Assembly (NCBI GenBank): GCA_949361645.1
Contig: OX442425.1
Coordinates: 6,389,622-6,453,621, forward strand
Length of the DNA: 64,000 bases
Source of the DNA: Spongilla lacustris
Taxonomy: Eukaryota; Porifera; Demospongiae; Spongillida; Spongillidae
Direction of reading: 5' to 3'
Shown piece by piece: positions 47,021 through 59,859 of the stretch. The notes under the pieces are model-generated. The model ran no database searches, was not told the origin of the DNA, and saw only the letters and a list, made by a program, of their open reading frames with translations. The position numbers and the translations under genes are program-made. How positions within the stretch are numbered: the first letter of the stretch is position 1; every line of letters begins with the position of its first letter.

Positions 47021-47041
47021 TCGTTTCTCATGGAACGGGTG
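47021..47041 (-). repeat. Right terminal inverted repeat of copy D
   Basis: Inward: CACCCGTTCCATGAGAAACG, identical to the left end for 20 bp. Confidence 0.92.
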
Positions 47042-50000
47042 TTAATATTTCAAATACAATGCTGATGCTCATCTTAGTGAAAATAACCTATCTCCTACAA
47101 GCTCAAATTCCTCATACACAGCACATTTCATTTAAAAGAACATCACAAATACCACATACAATGTGGAACTTACAGCCTAGAGTACGATGGATTTCCAGGA
47201 TGCAAGAAAGTGTGTTGGTGGAGGGGAGGAAATTCATTCCATGCAATACATTTAAAAGAGAAACATATTCAGCATCAAAGCAGGACACCATCATGCCAAT
47301 CCTGAATACACAGCTACTTTGTGGCCTAATACTACTTATACCATATCCATCCAATTCCAAATTATTTAGTCCATCACAGGGTATAATGCAATAGCTTTAC
47401 ATTATCCTAAAAATCACGCACCACATTTTACCCATCTACTGTACTGCTCCATCTCAAAACCCATACATCTTTAATATTTCAAATACAATGCTGATGCCCA
47501 TCTTAGTGAAAATAACCTATCTCCTACAAGCTCAAATTCCTCATACACAGCATATTTCATTTAAAAGAACATCACAAATACCACAAACAATGTGGAACTT
47601 ACATCCTAGAGAACGATGATGGATTTCCAGGATACAAGAAAGTGTTGGTGGAGGGGAGGAAATTCATTCCATGCGATACATTTAAAAGAGAAACATAATC
47701 AGCATCAGAGCAGGACACCATCATGCCAATCTTGAATTCAAAGCTACTTTGTGGCCTAATACTACTTATACCATATCCAAAATATTAGTCCATCACAGGG
47801 TAATGCAATAGCTTTACATTATCCTACAAACACGCACCACATTTTACCCATCTACTATACTGCTCCATCTCATAACCCATGTATCTTTAATATTTAAAAT
47901 ACAATGCTGATGCTCATCGTAGTGAAAATAACCTATCTCCTAAAAGCTCAAATTCCTCATACACAGCACATTTCATTTGATAGAAATCGCAAATAACACA
48001 TACAATGTGGAACTTACAGCCTAAAGTACGATGGATTTCCAGGATGCAAGAAAGTGTTGGTGGAGGGAAAGAAATTCATTCCATGCAATACATTTAAAAA
48101 GAGAAACATATTAACAGCCCACCATCATGCCAATCTTGAATTCACAGGTACACTTTGTTGCTTAATACCAGTTACTTATACCTAATCCATCCAATTCCAA
48201 ATCATTTAGTCCATCACAGGTTAATGCAATAGCTTTACATTATATCCTAGAAACACGCACCACATTTTACCTATCTACTATACTGCTCCATCTCATAATC
48301 CATGCATCTTTAATATTTCAAATACAATGCTGATGCTCATTTTAGTGAAAATAATCTCCTACAAACTCAAATTCCTCAAACACAGCACATTTCATTTAAA
48401 AAGAAATCAGAAATACCACATACAATGTGGAACTTACAGCCTAGAGTACGATGGATTTCAAGGATGCAAGAAAGTGTTGGTGGAGAGGAGGAAATTCATT
48501 CCATGCAATACATTTAAAAGAGAAACATATTCAGCACCAAACCAGGACACCATCATGCCAATCTTGAATTCACAGCTACTTTGTGGCCTAATTAGCTAAT
48601 ACTACTTATACCAAATCCAAATCATTTAGTCCATCACAGGGTAATGCAATAGCATTACATTATCCTACAAACACGCACCACATTTTACCCATCTACTATA
48701 CTGCTCCATCTCATAACCCATGCATCATTAATATTTCACATACATTGTACAATGCTGATGCTATCTCCTACAAGCTCAAATCTGTCACACACAGCACATT
48801 TCATTTAAAAGGAAATCACAAATAACGCATACAACGTGGAGCTTACAGCCTAGAGTACGATGGATTTCCAGGATGCAAGAAAGTGTTGGTGGAGGGGAGG
48901 AAATTCATTCCATGCAATACATTTAAAAGAGAAACATACAATGTATTCAGCATCAAAGCAGGACACCATCATGCCAATCTTGAATACACAGCTACTTTGT
49001 GGCCTAATACTACTAAACAAAATCCAGATCATTTAGTCCATCACAGGGTAATGCAATAGCATTACATTATCCTACAAACACGCACCACATTTTACCCATC
49101 TACTACATGTACACTGCTCCATCTCATAACCCATGAATCATTAATATTTCAAATACAATGCTGATGCTCCTCTTAGTGAAAAGAACCTATCTCCTACAAG
49201 CTCAAACTTCTCACACACAGCACATTTCATTTAAAAGGAAATCACAAATAACACATACAACGCGGAACTTACACGCTAGAGTACGATGGATTTTCAAGAT
49301 GCAAGAAAATGTTGGTGGAGGGGAAGAAATTCATTCCATGCAATACATTTAAAAGAGAAACATATTCAGCATCAAAACAGCACACCATCATGCCAATATT
49401 TAATTCACAGCCACTTTGTTGCCTTATACTATTTATACAATATCCATCCAATTCCAAATCATTTAGTCCTCCACAGGGTAATGCAATAGCTTTACATTAT
49501 CCTACAAACACAGACCACATTTTATCCATCTACTATACTGCTCCATCTCATAACCCATGCTACATGTATATTTCAAATACTATGCTGTTGCTCATCTTAG
49601 TGAAAATAACCTATCTCCTACAGGCCGAAATTCCTCATACACAGCACATTTCATGTAAAAGGAAATCACAAATAACGCATACAATGTGGAACTTACATAC
49701 TAAACAATGATGCATTTCCAGGATGCAAGAAAGTGTTGGTACAGGGGAGGAAATTCATTCCATGCAATAAATACATTTAAAAGAGAAACATTTTCACCAT
49801 CAAAGCTGGAAACCATTATGCCAATCTTCAATTCACGGCAACTTTGTGGCCTAATACTACTTATACCAAATCCAAATCATTTAGTCCATCACAGGGTAAT
49901 GCAATAGTGTTACATTATCCTACAAACACGTACCACATTTTACCCATCTACTATACTGCTCCATCTCATAACCCATGCATCATGAATATTTCAAATACAA

Positions 50001-53000
50001 TGCTGATGATCATCTTAATGAAAATAACCTATCTCCACAAGCTCAAATTTCTCACACACAGCACATTTCATATAAATGGAAATCACAAATAACACATACA
50101 ATGTGGAACTTACAGCCTAGAGTACAATACATTTCCAGGATGCAAGTAAGTGTTGGTGGAGGGGAAGAAATTCATTCCATGCAATACATTTAAAAGTAAA
50201 ACATATTCAGCATCAAAACAGCACACCATCATGCCAATCTTGAATTCACAGCAACTTTGTTGCCTAATACTACTTATACCATATCCATCTAATTTCAGAT
50301 CATTTAGTCCACAACACGGTATTGCAATAGCTTTACATTATCTTACAAACACGCATCACATTTTATCCAGCTACTATACTGCTCCATCTCATAACCCATG
50401 CATCTTTAATATTTCAAATACAATGCTGTTACTCATCTTAGTGAAAATAACCTATCTACTACAAGCTCAAATTCCTCATACACAGCACATTTCATTTAAA
50501 AGGAAATCACATACAATGCATGTGGAACTCACATCCTAGAGTACGATGGATTTCCAGGATGCAAGAAAGTGTTGGTGGAGGGGAAGAAATTCATTCCATG
50601 CAATACATTTAAAAGAGAAACATATTCAGCATCAAAACAGCACACCATCATGCCAATCTTGAATTCACAGGTACTTTGTTGCATAATACTACTTATACCA
50701 TATCCATCCAATTCTAAATCATTTAGTCCACCACAGGGTAATGCAATAGCTTTACATTATCCTACAAACACGCACCACAATTCATCTATCTACTATGCTG
50801 CTCCATCTCATAACCCATGCATCTTAATACTTCAAATACAATGCTGATGCTCATCTTCGTGAAAAAAACCTATCTCCTACAAGCTCAAATTTCTCAAACA
50901 GCACATTTCATTTAAAAGAAAATCACAAACACCACATACAATGTGGAACTTACAGCCTTAAGTACGATGGATTTCCAGGATGCAAGAAAGTGTTGGTGGA
51001 GGGGAAGAAATTCATTCCATGCAATGCATTTAAAAGAGAAACATATTCAGCATCAAAACAGCACATCATGCCAATCTTGAATTCACAGCCACTTTGTTGC
51101 CTAATACTACTTACACCATATCCATCTGATTCCAAATCATTTAGTCCACCACAGGGTAATCCAATAGCTTTACATTATCCTACAAGCACGCACCACATCT
51201 TACAATCTATATGTACTATACTGCTCCATCTCATAACCCATGCATCTTTAATATTTCAAATACAATGCTGCTGCTCATCTTAGTGAAAATAACCTATTTC
51301 CTACAAGCTCAAATTTCTCACACACAGCACATTTGATTTAAAAAGAAATCATTAATATTTCAAATACAATGCTGAATTTTCCTTGATGCAAGAAAGTGTT
51401 GGTGGAGGGGAGGATTTTCATTCCATGCAATACACTTCAAGGAGAAACATATTCAGCATTAAAGCGGGACACCATCATGCCAATCTTGAATTCACAGCTA
51501 CTTTGTGGCCTAATACTATTTATACCAAATCCAAATCATTTAGTCCATCACAGGGTAATGCAATAGCATTACATTATCCTACAAACATGCACCACATTGT
51601 ACACATTAACTACATACAGTACACTGCTCCATCTCATAACCCATGCATCATTAATATTTCAAATGCAATGCTGATGCTCATCTTAATGAAAATAAACTAT
51701 TTCATACAGGCTCAAATTTCTCACACAGCACATTCAATTTCAAAGGAAATCACAAATAACGCATACAACGTGGAACGTACACGCTTGAGTACGATGGATT
51801 TCCAAGATGCCAGAAAATGTTGGTGGAGGGGAAGAAATTCATTCCATGCAATACATTTAAAAGAGAAACATATACAGCATCAAAACAGCACACCATCATG
51901 CCAATCTTGAATTCACAGCCACTTTGTTGCCTAATACTACTTACACCATATCCATCCGATTCCAAATTATTTAGTCCACCACAGGGTAATGCAATAGCTT
52001 TACATTATTCTACAAACAAGCACCACATTTTACCCATCTACTATACTGCTCCATCTCATAACCCATGCGTCTTTAATATTTCAAATACAATGCTGATGCT
52101 CATCTTAATGAAAATAACCTATTTCCTACAAGCTCAAATTTCTCACACACAGCACATTTCATTTAAAAGAAAATCACAAATACCACATACAATGTGGAAC
52201 TTACAGCCTAGAGTACAATGGATTTCCAGGATGCAAGAAAGTGTTGGTGTAGGGGAAGAAATTCATTCCATGCAATACATTTAAAAGAGAAACCTATTCA
52301 GCATCAGAGCAGGACACCATCATGCCAATCTTGAATTCACAGCTACTTTGTGGCCTTATACTACTTTTACCAAATCCAAATCATTTAGTCCATCACAGGG
52401 TAATGCAATAGCATTACATTATCCTACAAACATGCACCACATTTTACACATTAACTACATACAGTACACTGCTCCATCTCATAACCCATGCATCATTAAT
52501 ATTTCAAATACAATGCTGATGCTCATCTTAATGAAAATAACCTATTTCCTACACACTCAAATTTCTCACCCACAGCACATTTAAAAAAAAAGGAAATCAC
52601 AAATAACGTGGAACTTACACGCTAGAGTACGATGGATTTCCAAGATGCCAGAAAATGTTGGTGGAGGGAAAGAAATTCATTCCATGCAATACATTTCAAA
52701 GAGAAACATATTCAGCATCAAAACAGCACAACATCATGCCAATCTTCAATTCACAGCCACTTTGTTGCCTAATCCTACTTATACCATATCCATCCGATTC
52801 CAAATCATTTAGTCAACTACAGGCTAATGCAATAGCTTTACATTATCCTACAAACACGCACCAAATTTTACCCATCTACTATACTGCTCCATCTCATAAC
52901 CCATGTATCTTTAATATTTCAAATACAATCCCGATCCTCCTCTTAATGAAAATAACCTATATCCTACACGCTCAAATTCCTCATACACATGCAGCACATT

Positions 53001-55823
53001 TCATTTAAATGGAAATCACATACAATGTGGAACTTACATCCTAGAGTATGACGGATTTCCAGGATGCAAGACAGTGTTGGTGGAGGGGAGGAAATTCATT
53101 CCATGCAATACATTTAAAAGAGAAACATATTCAGCATCAAAGCAGGACACCATCATGCCAATCTTGAATTCAAAGCTACTTAGTGGCCTAATGCTACTTA
53201 TACCAAATTCAAATCATTTAGTCCATCACAGGGTAATGCAATAGCATTACATTAACCTACAAACATGCACCACATTTTACCCATCTACTATACTGCTCCA
53301 TCTCATAACCCATGCATCATTAATATTTCAAATACAATGCCGATCCTCCTCTTAATGAAAATAACCCATATCCTACAAGCTCAAATTTCTCACACACAGT
53401 ACATTTCACTTAAAAGAAAATCACAAATAACACATACAATGTGGAACTTACAGCCTAGAGTACAATGCATTTCCAGGATGGAAGAAAGTGTTGGTGGAGG
53501 GGAAGAAATTCATTCCATGCAATACATTTAAATGAGAAACATATTCAGCATCAAAACAGCACACCATCATGCCAATCTTGAATTCACAGCCACTTTGTTG
53601 CCTAATACTACATGTACTTATACCATATGCATCTAATTCCAAATCATTTAGTCCACCACACGGTAATGCAATAGCTTTACATTATTCTATAAAAACGCAC
53701 CACATTTTATCCAGCTACTATACTGCTCCATCTCATAACCCATGCATCTTTAATATTTCAAATACATGTACAATGCTCTTACTTATCTTAGTGAAAATCT
53801 CCTACACGCTCAAATTCCTCATATATAGCACATTTCATTTGATAGGAAATCACAAATAATGCATACAATGCATGTGGAACTTACATCCTAGAGTACGATG
53901 GATTTCCAGGATGCAAGAAAGTGTTGGTAGAGGGAAACAAATTCATTCCATGCAATACATATAAAAGAGAAATATATTAACAGCACATCAACATGCCAAT
54001 ATTGAGCTAACAGGTTCTTCGATGCCTACTTATACCATATCGATCCAATTCCAAATCATTTAGTCCACCACAGGCTAATGCAATAGCTTTACATTATCCA
54101 ACAAACACGCACCACATTTTACCTATCTACTATACTGCTCCATGTCATAACACATTAAAATACTATGCTGTTGCTCATCGTAGTTTAAATAACCTATCTC
54201 CTACAAGCTCAAATTCCTCATACACAGCACATTTCATTTAAAAGGAAATCACAAATAACACATACAATGTGGAACTTACATCCTAGAGTACAATGGATTT
54301 CCAGGATGCAAGTTAGTGTTGGTGGAGGGGTGGAAATTCATTCCATGCAATACATTTAAAAGAGAAACATATTCAGCATCAAAGCGGGACACCATCATGC
54401 CAATCTTGAATACACAGCTACTTTGTGGCCTAATACTATTTATACCAAATCCAAATCATTTAGTCCATCACAGGGTAATGCAATAGCTTTACATTATCCT
54501 ACAAACACGCACCACATTTTACCCATCTACATGTACTATACTGCTCCATCTCATAACCCATGCATCTGTAATATTTCAAATACAATGCTGTTGTTCATCG
54601 TAGTGAAAATAACCTATCTCCTACAAGTTCAAATTTCTCACCCACAGCACATTTCATTTCAAAGGAAATCACAAATATCACATACAACGTGGAACTTACA
54701 CGCTAGATTACGATCGATTTCCAGGATGCAAGAAAGTGTTGGTGGAGGGGAAGAAATTCATTCCATGCAATACATTTAAAAGAGAAACATATTCAGCATC
54801 AAAACAGCACACCATCATGCCAATCTTGAATTTACAGCCACTTTGTTGCCTAATACTACTTATACCATATTCATCCGATTCCAAATCATTTAGTCCATCA
54901 CAGGGTAATGCCATAGCAGCTTTACATTATCCTACAAACACGCACCACATTTTACCCATCTACTATACTGCTCCATCTCATAACCCATGCATCTTTAATA
55001 TTTCAAATACTGTGCTGTTGCTCATCTTGATGAAAATAACCTATCTCGTACAACCTCAAGTTCCTCATACACAGCACATTTCATTTAATATGAAATCACA
55101 AATAACACATACAATGTGGAACTTACAGCCTAAAGTACAATGCATTTCCAGGATGCAAGAAAGTGTTGGTGGAGGGGAAGAAATTCATTGCATGCAATAC
55201 ATTTAAAAGAGAAACATATTCAGCACACCATCATGCCAATCTTGAATTCACAGCCACTTTGTTGCCTAATACTACTTATACCATATCCATCCAATTCCAA
55301 ATCATTTAGTCCATCACAGGGTAATGCCATAGCTTTACTTTTATCCTACAAACATGCACCACATTTTACCCATCTACTATACTGCTCTATCCCATAACCC
55401 ATGCATCTTTAATATTTCAAATACTATGCTGTTGCTCATTTTAGTGAAAATAACCTATCTCCTACAAGCTCAAATTCCTCATACACAGCACATTTCATTT
55501 AAAAGGAGATCACAAATAACGCATACAATGTGGAACTTACATACTAAACAATGATGCATTTCCAGGATGCAAGAAAGTGTTGGATTGAGGGGAAGAAATT
55601 CATTCCATGCAATACATTTAAAAGAGAAACATATTCGGCATCAAAATAGCACATCATCATACTTATCTTCACAGCCACTTTGTTACCCAATTGATACTAA
55701 TAGTACAACACTTTTAAAAAAGATATTCATCCAATTCGAAATCACTTGGTCTATTATCCTACACATGTGATGCTAATTTTTATCCAATACGCACCCTATT
55801 TTACCCATCTACTGATTTCTATC
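47042..55823. repeat. Satellite block 8 (about 20 units)
   Basis: Last satellite block. Two unit types are distinguishable: AAACAGCACACC with CACTTTGTTGCC, and AAGCAGGACACC with CTACTTTGTGGCC plus AATAGCATTACATT. They alternate from about 51.0 to 54.8 kb, giving an 845-bp dimer. The last unit (55650-55823) is strongly degenerate and marks the satellite edge. TACATGTA at 49104, 49561, 53609, 53763 and 54528; TACATTGTA at 48741; TACAATGTA at 48937. Confidence 0.97.
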
Positions 55824-56049
55824 ATAGTAGGTTAGAGCACTTTGAAGTCTGGATGTGAATTAAAATTAGTAGAGCACCAAAATTTAATTAGGTTGTTTGT
55901 GAGATAGTACTGCAGTTTAAAAACGAAGGTTGTATGTTTGCGAAAGTTTGTTTTGGATGCAAAATTACAACCCCAGCTGGCTGGAAATTGCCTCATATAC
56001 TTGACTACTGGGACAACAAAGAGATGAATACACACAACAGACTCAATAC
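55824..56049. other. Intron sequence, no gene seen
   Basis: Unique AT-rich sequence downstream (minus-strand sense) of the ankyrin exon 56050-56151. No further ankyrin repeat is visible. Confidence 0.55.
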
Positions 56050-56151
56050 CTTCTTGGTTTGTGTATTCACTGCAACATTTAGCTTCAAAAGCATGTGTAC
56101 CATGTTGAGATGCCCACCAAGGCATGCTATATGAAGTGGTGTGAATTCAAA
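56050..56151 (-). CDS. Ankyrin-repeat exon of a host gene (partial gene)
   Basis: Minus strand, 102 nt, flanked by TTTTCCAG (acceptor side) and GTATTGAG (donor). Translation has FTPLHIACLGGHLNMV and HMLLKLNVAVN, the TPLH...GH..VV..LL.....N pattern of one ankyrin repeat. Phase 0 at both ends, as in the two upstream exons. Ankyrin repeats mediate protein-protein binding; the partner and full protein cannot be told from here. Confidence 0.8.
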
Positions 56152-57019
56152 CTGGAAAATAAAAATCAGGATTCAACAATCATTGAGGTGATACCATTTT
56201 CCTAGGAATACATTGTACATCAGAGGCGACCTCCATTGACCTACAACATGTACTAATACATCAGATGCCCTCCATTGACCTACTAATACATCAGAGGCCC
56301 TCCATTGACCTACTAATACACCAGAGGCCCTCCATTGACCTACTAATATATTAGATCCTGCTTACAGCATGTTATAAATGTCCCATCTGTTCTGGTATAT
56401 TTAAATCAATGGTTGTCTTATCACTTATGTGGCTTTAGGGGTGCTGAGGTCATGTACCTTTATTTGATTTGATTGATTGATTTCAGATGTGGGTATTGCT
56501 AGCTCTGGGTTATTTCATGTTTAACCAGTTGGTTGGATTTAGACGTCACCTTTTTAGATTAATACGCAATCCATATCATACATCACTCTCGGCATGATAA
56601 AATCTACAAGTCACAAACCATTACCATTGTGCCTTAAAAGAAAGGATTTTCTCGTGCTCAGTCCCCAAATTTCTCTTATCATCATCTTGGTTTCGTTATT
56701 AAACCAGAAACAGTTTTGAAAGCCTAAAATAGCAAGCTTCAAAACGTATAGAAGAAACTACAGCGACTGCTCAAAACAATTTTGGTCTTCCGCTAGAATG
56801 CCATCAGTGATGATCAGTGATGGTGGTGTACTAGTGATATTAGAATAAATACATTTGTCTGATGAAGTTGTTTTTCTAATGTCTTCACAGAATCAAAAGA
56901 AGAGAGCAAAGCAACAAGAGGAATAATCCAAAAGTGTAGGTTAAGCTAAACACTGAGCGAGCAATAAAGTGAATGTTGTTACGACAGGGGAAAACGTTCT
57001 TCACTTTATTAAAACAAGG
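56152..57019 (-). other. Intron of the ankyrin gene with a short 30-bp minisatellite
   Basis: Unique intron sequence. At about 56216-56350 four to five copies of a 30-bp unit (CATCAGAGGCCCTCCATTGA plus CCTACTAATA) follow one another. No other feature seen. Confidence 0.6.
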
Positions 57020-57175
57020 TGATGTAAAAAGCATGGAAACAAGATAGATGACAGAAATTGGACTAGGAAAATGAAATACCTCAGTAGGCCTAAATGTATA
57101 CATGTATTTTGCTGCTAATATAGGCTGACCTTCACGTTCGAAGTCAAATCTTGTTTCCGTGCTTTTTACACCATC
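57020..57175. other. Inverted repeat, about 28-bp arms
   Basis: GGTGATGTAAAAAGCATGGA at the left returns inverted as CCGTGCTTTTTACACCATCA at the right, around a loop of about 100 bp that contains TACATGTA (57098). Resembles the arms of the fold-back at 12767-13054 and may be a related decayed element. Confidence 0.55.
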
Positions 57176-57339
57176 ACTGTCCAGTTCAATCCTATATGCC
57201 ACTAACTTTCTGGTATTTACTTGTGCATATACAGTTCAATTACATTCACAATACGATTGGTATTTCAGTCTCTCAGAGACAGTGTATGTGAATTGGATTT
57301 GGGACCATAAAGTCAGCAGCTGCATGGTAAGGTCAAACA

Positions 57340-59690
57340 TGACAGATCATCTTCTCAATACTAACAGATCATTCCCTACATAACTACACCCCCTCCATAA
57401 GTACTAACAGATCACCCCCTCTATAGCTACTAACAGATCACCCCCTCTATAGCTACTAACAGATCCCCCCACCACAGCTACTAACAGATCACCCCTCCAT
57501 AAGTACTAACAGATCACCCCTCCATACATGTAGCTACTAACAGATCACCCCCTCCATAGCTACTAACAGATCACCCCCTCCATACCTACTAACAGATCAC
57601 CCTATCCATAGCTACTAACAGATCACCCCTCCATAGCTACTAACAGATCACCCCCTCCATTGCTACTAACAGATCACCCCCTCCATAGCTACTAACAGAT
57701 CATCCCCACCATAACTACTAACAGATCACCCCCTCCATAGCTACTAACAGATCACCCCCTCCATAGCTACTAACAGATCATCTCCTCCATAGCTACTAAC
57801 AGATCACCCCCTCCATAGCTACTAACAGATCATACCCTCCATAGCTACTAACAGATCACCCCTCCATAGCTACTAACAGATCACCCCCTCCATTGCTACT
57901 AACAGATCACCCCCTCCATAGCTACTAACAGATCACCCCTCCATAGCTACTAACAGATCACCTCCTCCATAGCTACTAACAGATCACTCCTCCATAGCTA
58001 CTAAAGATCACCACTCCATAACTACTAACAGATCACTCCCTCCATAGCTACTAACAGATCACCCCCTCAATAGCTACTACACTGTAACAGTTACAGATCA
58101 CCCCTCCATAGCTGCTAACAGATCACCCCCTCCATAGCTACTAACAGATCACCCCCTCCATAGCTACTAACAGATCAACCCCTCCATAGCTACTAACAGG
58201 TCACCCTCTCCATAGTTACTAACAGATCACCCCTCCATAGCTACTAACAGATCACCCCCTCCATTGCTACTAACAGATCACCCCCTCCATAGCTACTAAC
58301 AGATCATCCCCACCATAACTACTAACAGATCACCCCCTCCATAGCTACTAACAGATCACCCCCTCCATAGCTACTAACAGATCATCTCCTCCATAGCTAC
58401 TAACAGATCACCCCCTCCATAGCTACTAACAGATCATACCCTCCATAGCTACTAACAGATCACCCCTCCATAGCTACTAACAGATCACCCCCTCCATTGC
58501 TACTAACAGATCACCCCCTCCATAGCTACTAACAGATCACCCCTCCATAGCTACTAACAGATCACCTCCTCCATAGCTACTAACAGATCACTCCTCCATA
58601 GCTACTAAAGATCACCACTCCATAACTACTAACAGATCACTCCCTCCATAGCTAGCTACTACACTGTAACAGTTACAGATCACCCCTCCATAGCTGCTAA
58701 CAGATCACCCCCTCCATAGCTACTAACAGATCACCCCCTCCATAGCTACTAACAGATCAACCCCTCCATAGCTACTAACAGGTCACCCTCTCCATAGTTA
58801 CTAACAGATCACCCCCTCCTATAACAGATCACCCTTCCATAGCTACTAACAGATCACCCCCTCCATAGCGACTAACAGATCATCCCCACCATAACTACTA
58901 ACAGATCACCCCCTCCATAGCTACTAACAGATCACCCCCTCCATAGCTACTAACAGATCATCTCCTCCATAGCTACTAACAGATCACCCCCTCCATAGCT
59001 ACTAACAGATCATACCCTCCATAGCTACTAACAGATCACCCCTCCATAGCTACTAACAGATCACCCCCTCCATTGCTACTAACAGATCACCCCCTCCATA
59101 GCTACTAACAGATCACCCCTCCATAGCTACTAACAGATCACCTCCTCCATAGCTACTAACAGATCACTCCTCCATAGCTACTAAAGATCACCACTCCATA
59201 ACTACTAACAGATCACTCCCTCCATAGCTACTAACAGATCACCCCCTCAATAGCTACTACACTGTAACAGTTACAGATCACCCCTCCATAGCTGCTAACA
59301 GATCACCCCCTCCATAGCTACTAACAGATCACCCCCTCCATAGCTACTAACAGATCAACCCCTCCATAGCTACTAACAGGTCACCCTCTCCATAGTTACT
59401 AACAGATCACCCCCTCCTATAACAGATCACCCTTCCATAGCTACTAACAGATCATCCCCTCCATAGCTACTAACAGATCACTCCCTCCATAGCTACTAAC
59501 AGATCACACCCTCCATAGCTACTAACAGATCACCCCTCCATTGCTACTAACAGATCACCCTTCCATTGCTACTAACAAATCACCCCCCTCCATAGCTACT
59601 AACAGATCACCCGCTCCATAGCTACTAACAGATCACCCCCCCATAGCTACTAACAGATCACCCCTTCATAGATCCTCCATACAGGTAACA
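57340..59690. repeat. 26-bp minisatellite array with higher-order repeat
   Basis: About 90 copies of a unit reading CTACTAACAGATCACCCCCT plus CCATAG, in an intron of the ankyrin gene. Variant units recur in blocks: CTAAAGATCACCACTCC at about 58001, 58605 and 59181, and CACTGTAACAGTTACAG nearby each time, giving a higher-order period of about 575-605 bp. One unit has TACATGTA (57525). Confidence 0.95.
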
Positions 59691-59760
59691 ATACACAGAT
59701 TAATCAGATCACTTATACGGTGAACAAATACAGCCATATGTATAACAAACTACAAGGTAC

Positions 59761-59859
59761 CTTATTTGCTCTATTCAGATCAGCTCCTTTATCCAACAGA
59801 AGGTTCACCACTTCAATATTGCCTCTGTAGCAAGCACGCAGAAGAGGAGTGTCTTTCCA
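59761..59859 (-). CDS. Ankyrin-repeat exon of a host gene (partial gene)
   Basis: Exactly 33 codons on the minus strand between CTTTCTTCAG (acceptor) and GTACCTTG (donor), phase 0. Shows KDTPLLRACYRGNIEVVNLL and DKGADLN, a complete ankyrin repeat. Paralogous to 63532-63630; the intron sequence on the downstream side, including the minisatellite, is shared too. Thr-Pro-Leu-Leu replaces the usual TPLH. Confidence 0.88.

Larger units (their letters stand above)
42048..47041 (-). mobile_element. TTAA DNA transposon, copy D, 5.0 kb
   Basis: TTAA flanks (42044-42047 and 47042-47045) in the satellite consensus CATCTTTAATATTTC, a different TTAA of the unit from those hit by A, B and C. The terminal inverted repeats are identical for 20 bp: CACCCGTTCCATGAGAAACG. 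Coding strand is minus. About 0.49 kb of 3' and 0.43 kb of 5' non-coding arm flank the gene. Confidence 0.93.

Noticed and set aside
1198..47041. Kolobok assignment from the TTAA target
   Set aside because: No THAP-type zinc finger seen. Not fully excluded without a profile search.
6095..55770. Dozens of 60-160 codon open frames on both strands through the satellite (MPILNSQPLCCLILL-type and the opposite-strand form)
   Set aside because: They follow the repeat unit, change frame with small indels, have no fixed start or stop and occur on both strands at once. Repeat by-products; a dN/dS test across units would settle it.
56885..57202. 105-codon minus-strand frame, or an exon ending at a GTATTT donor
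   Set aside because: It overlaps the inverted repeat 57020-57175, and no ankyrin or other domain is visible.
57340..59690. CRISPR-like array
   Set aside because: Units are contiguous 26-bp minisatellite repeats without unique spacers, in a eukaryotic intron.
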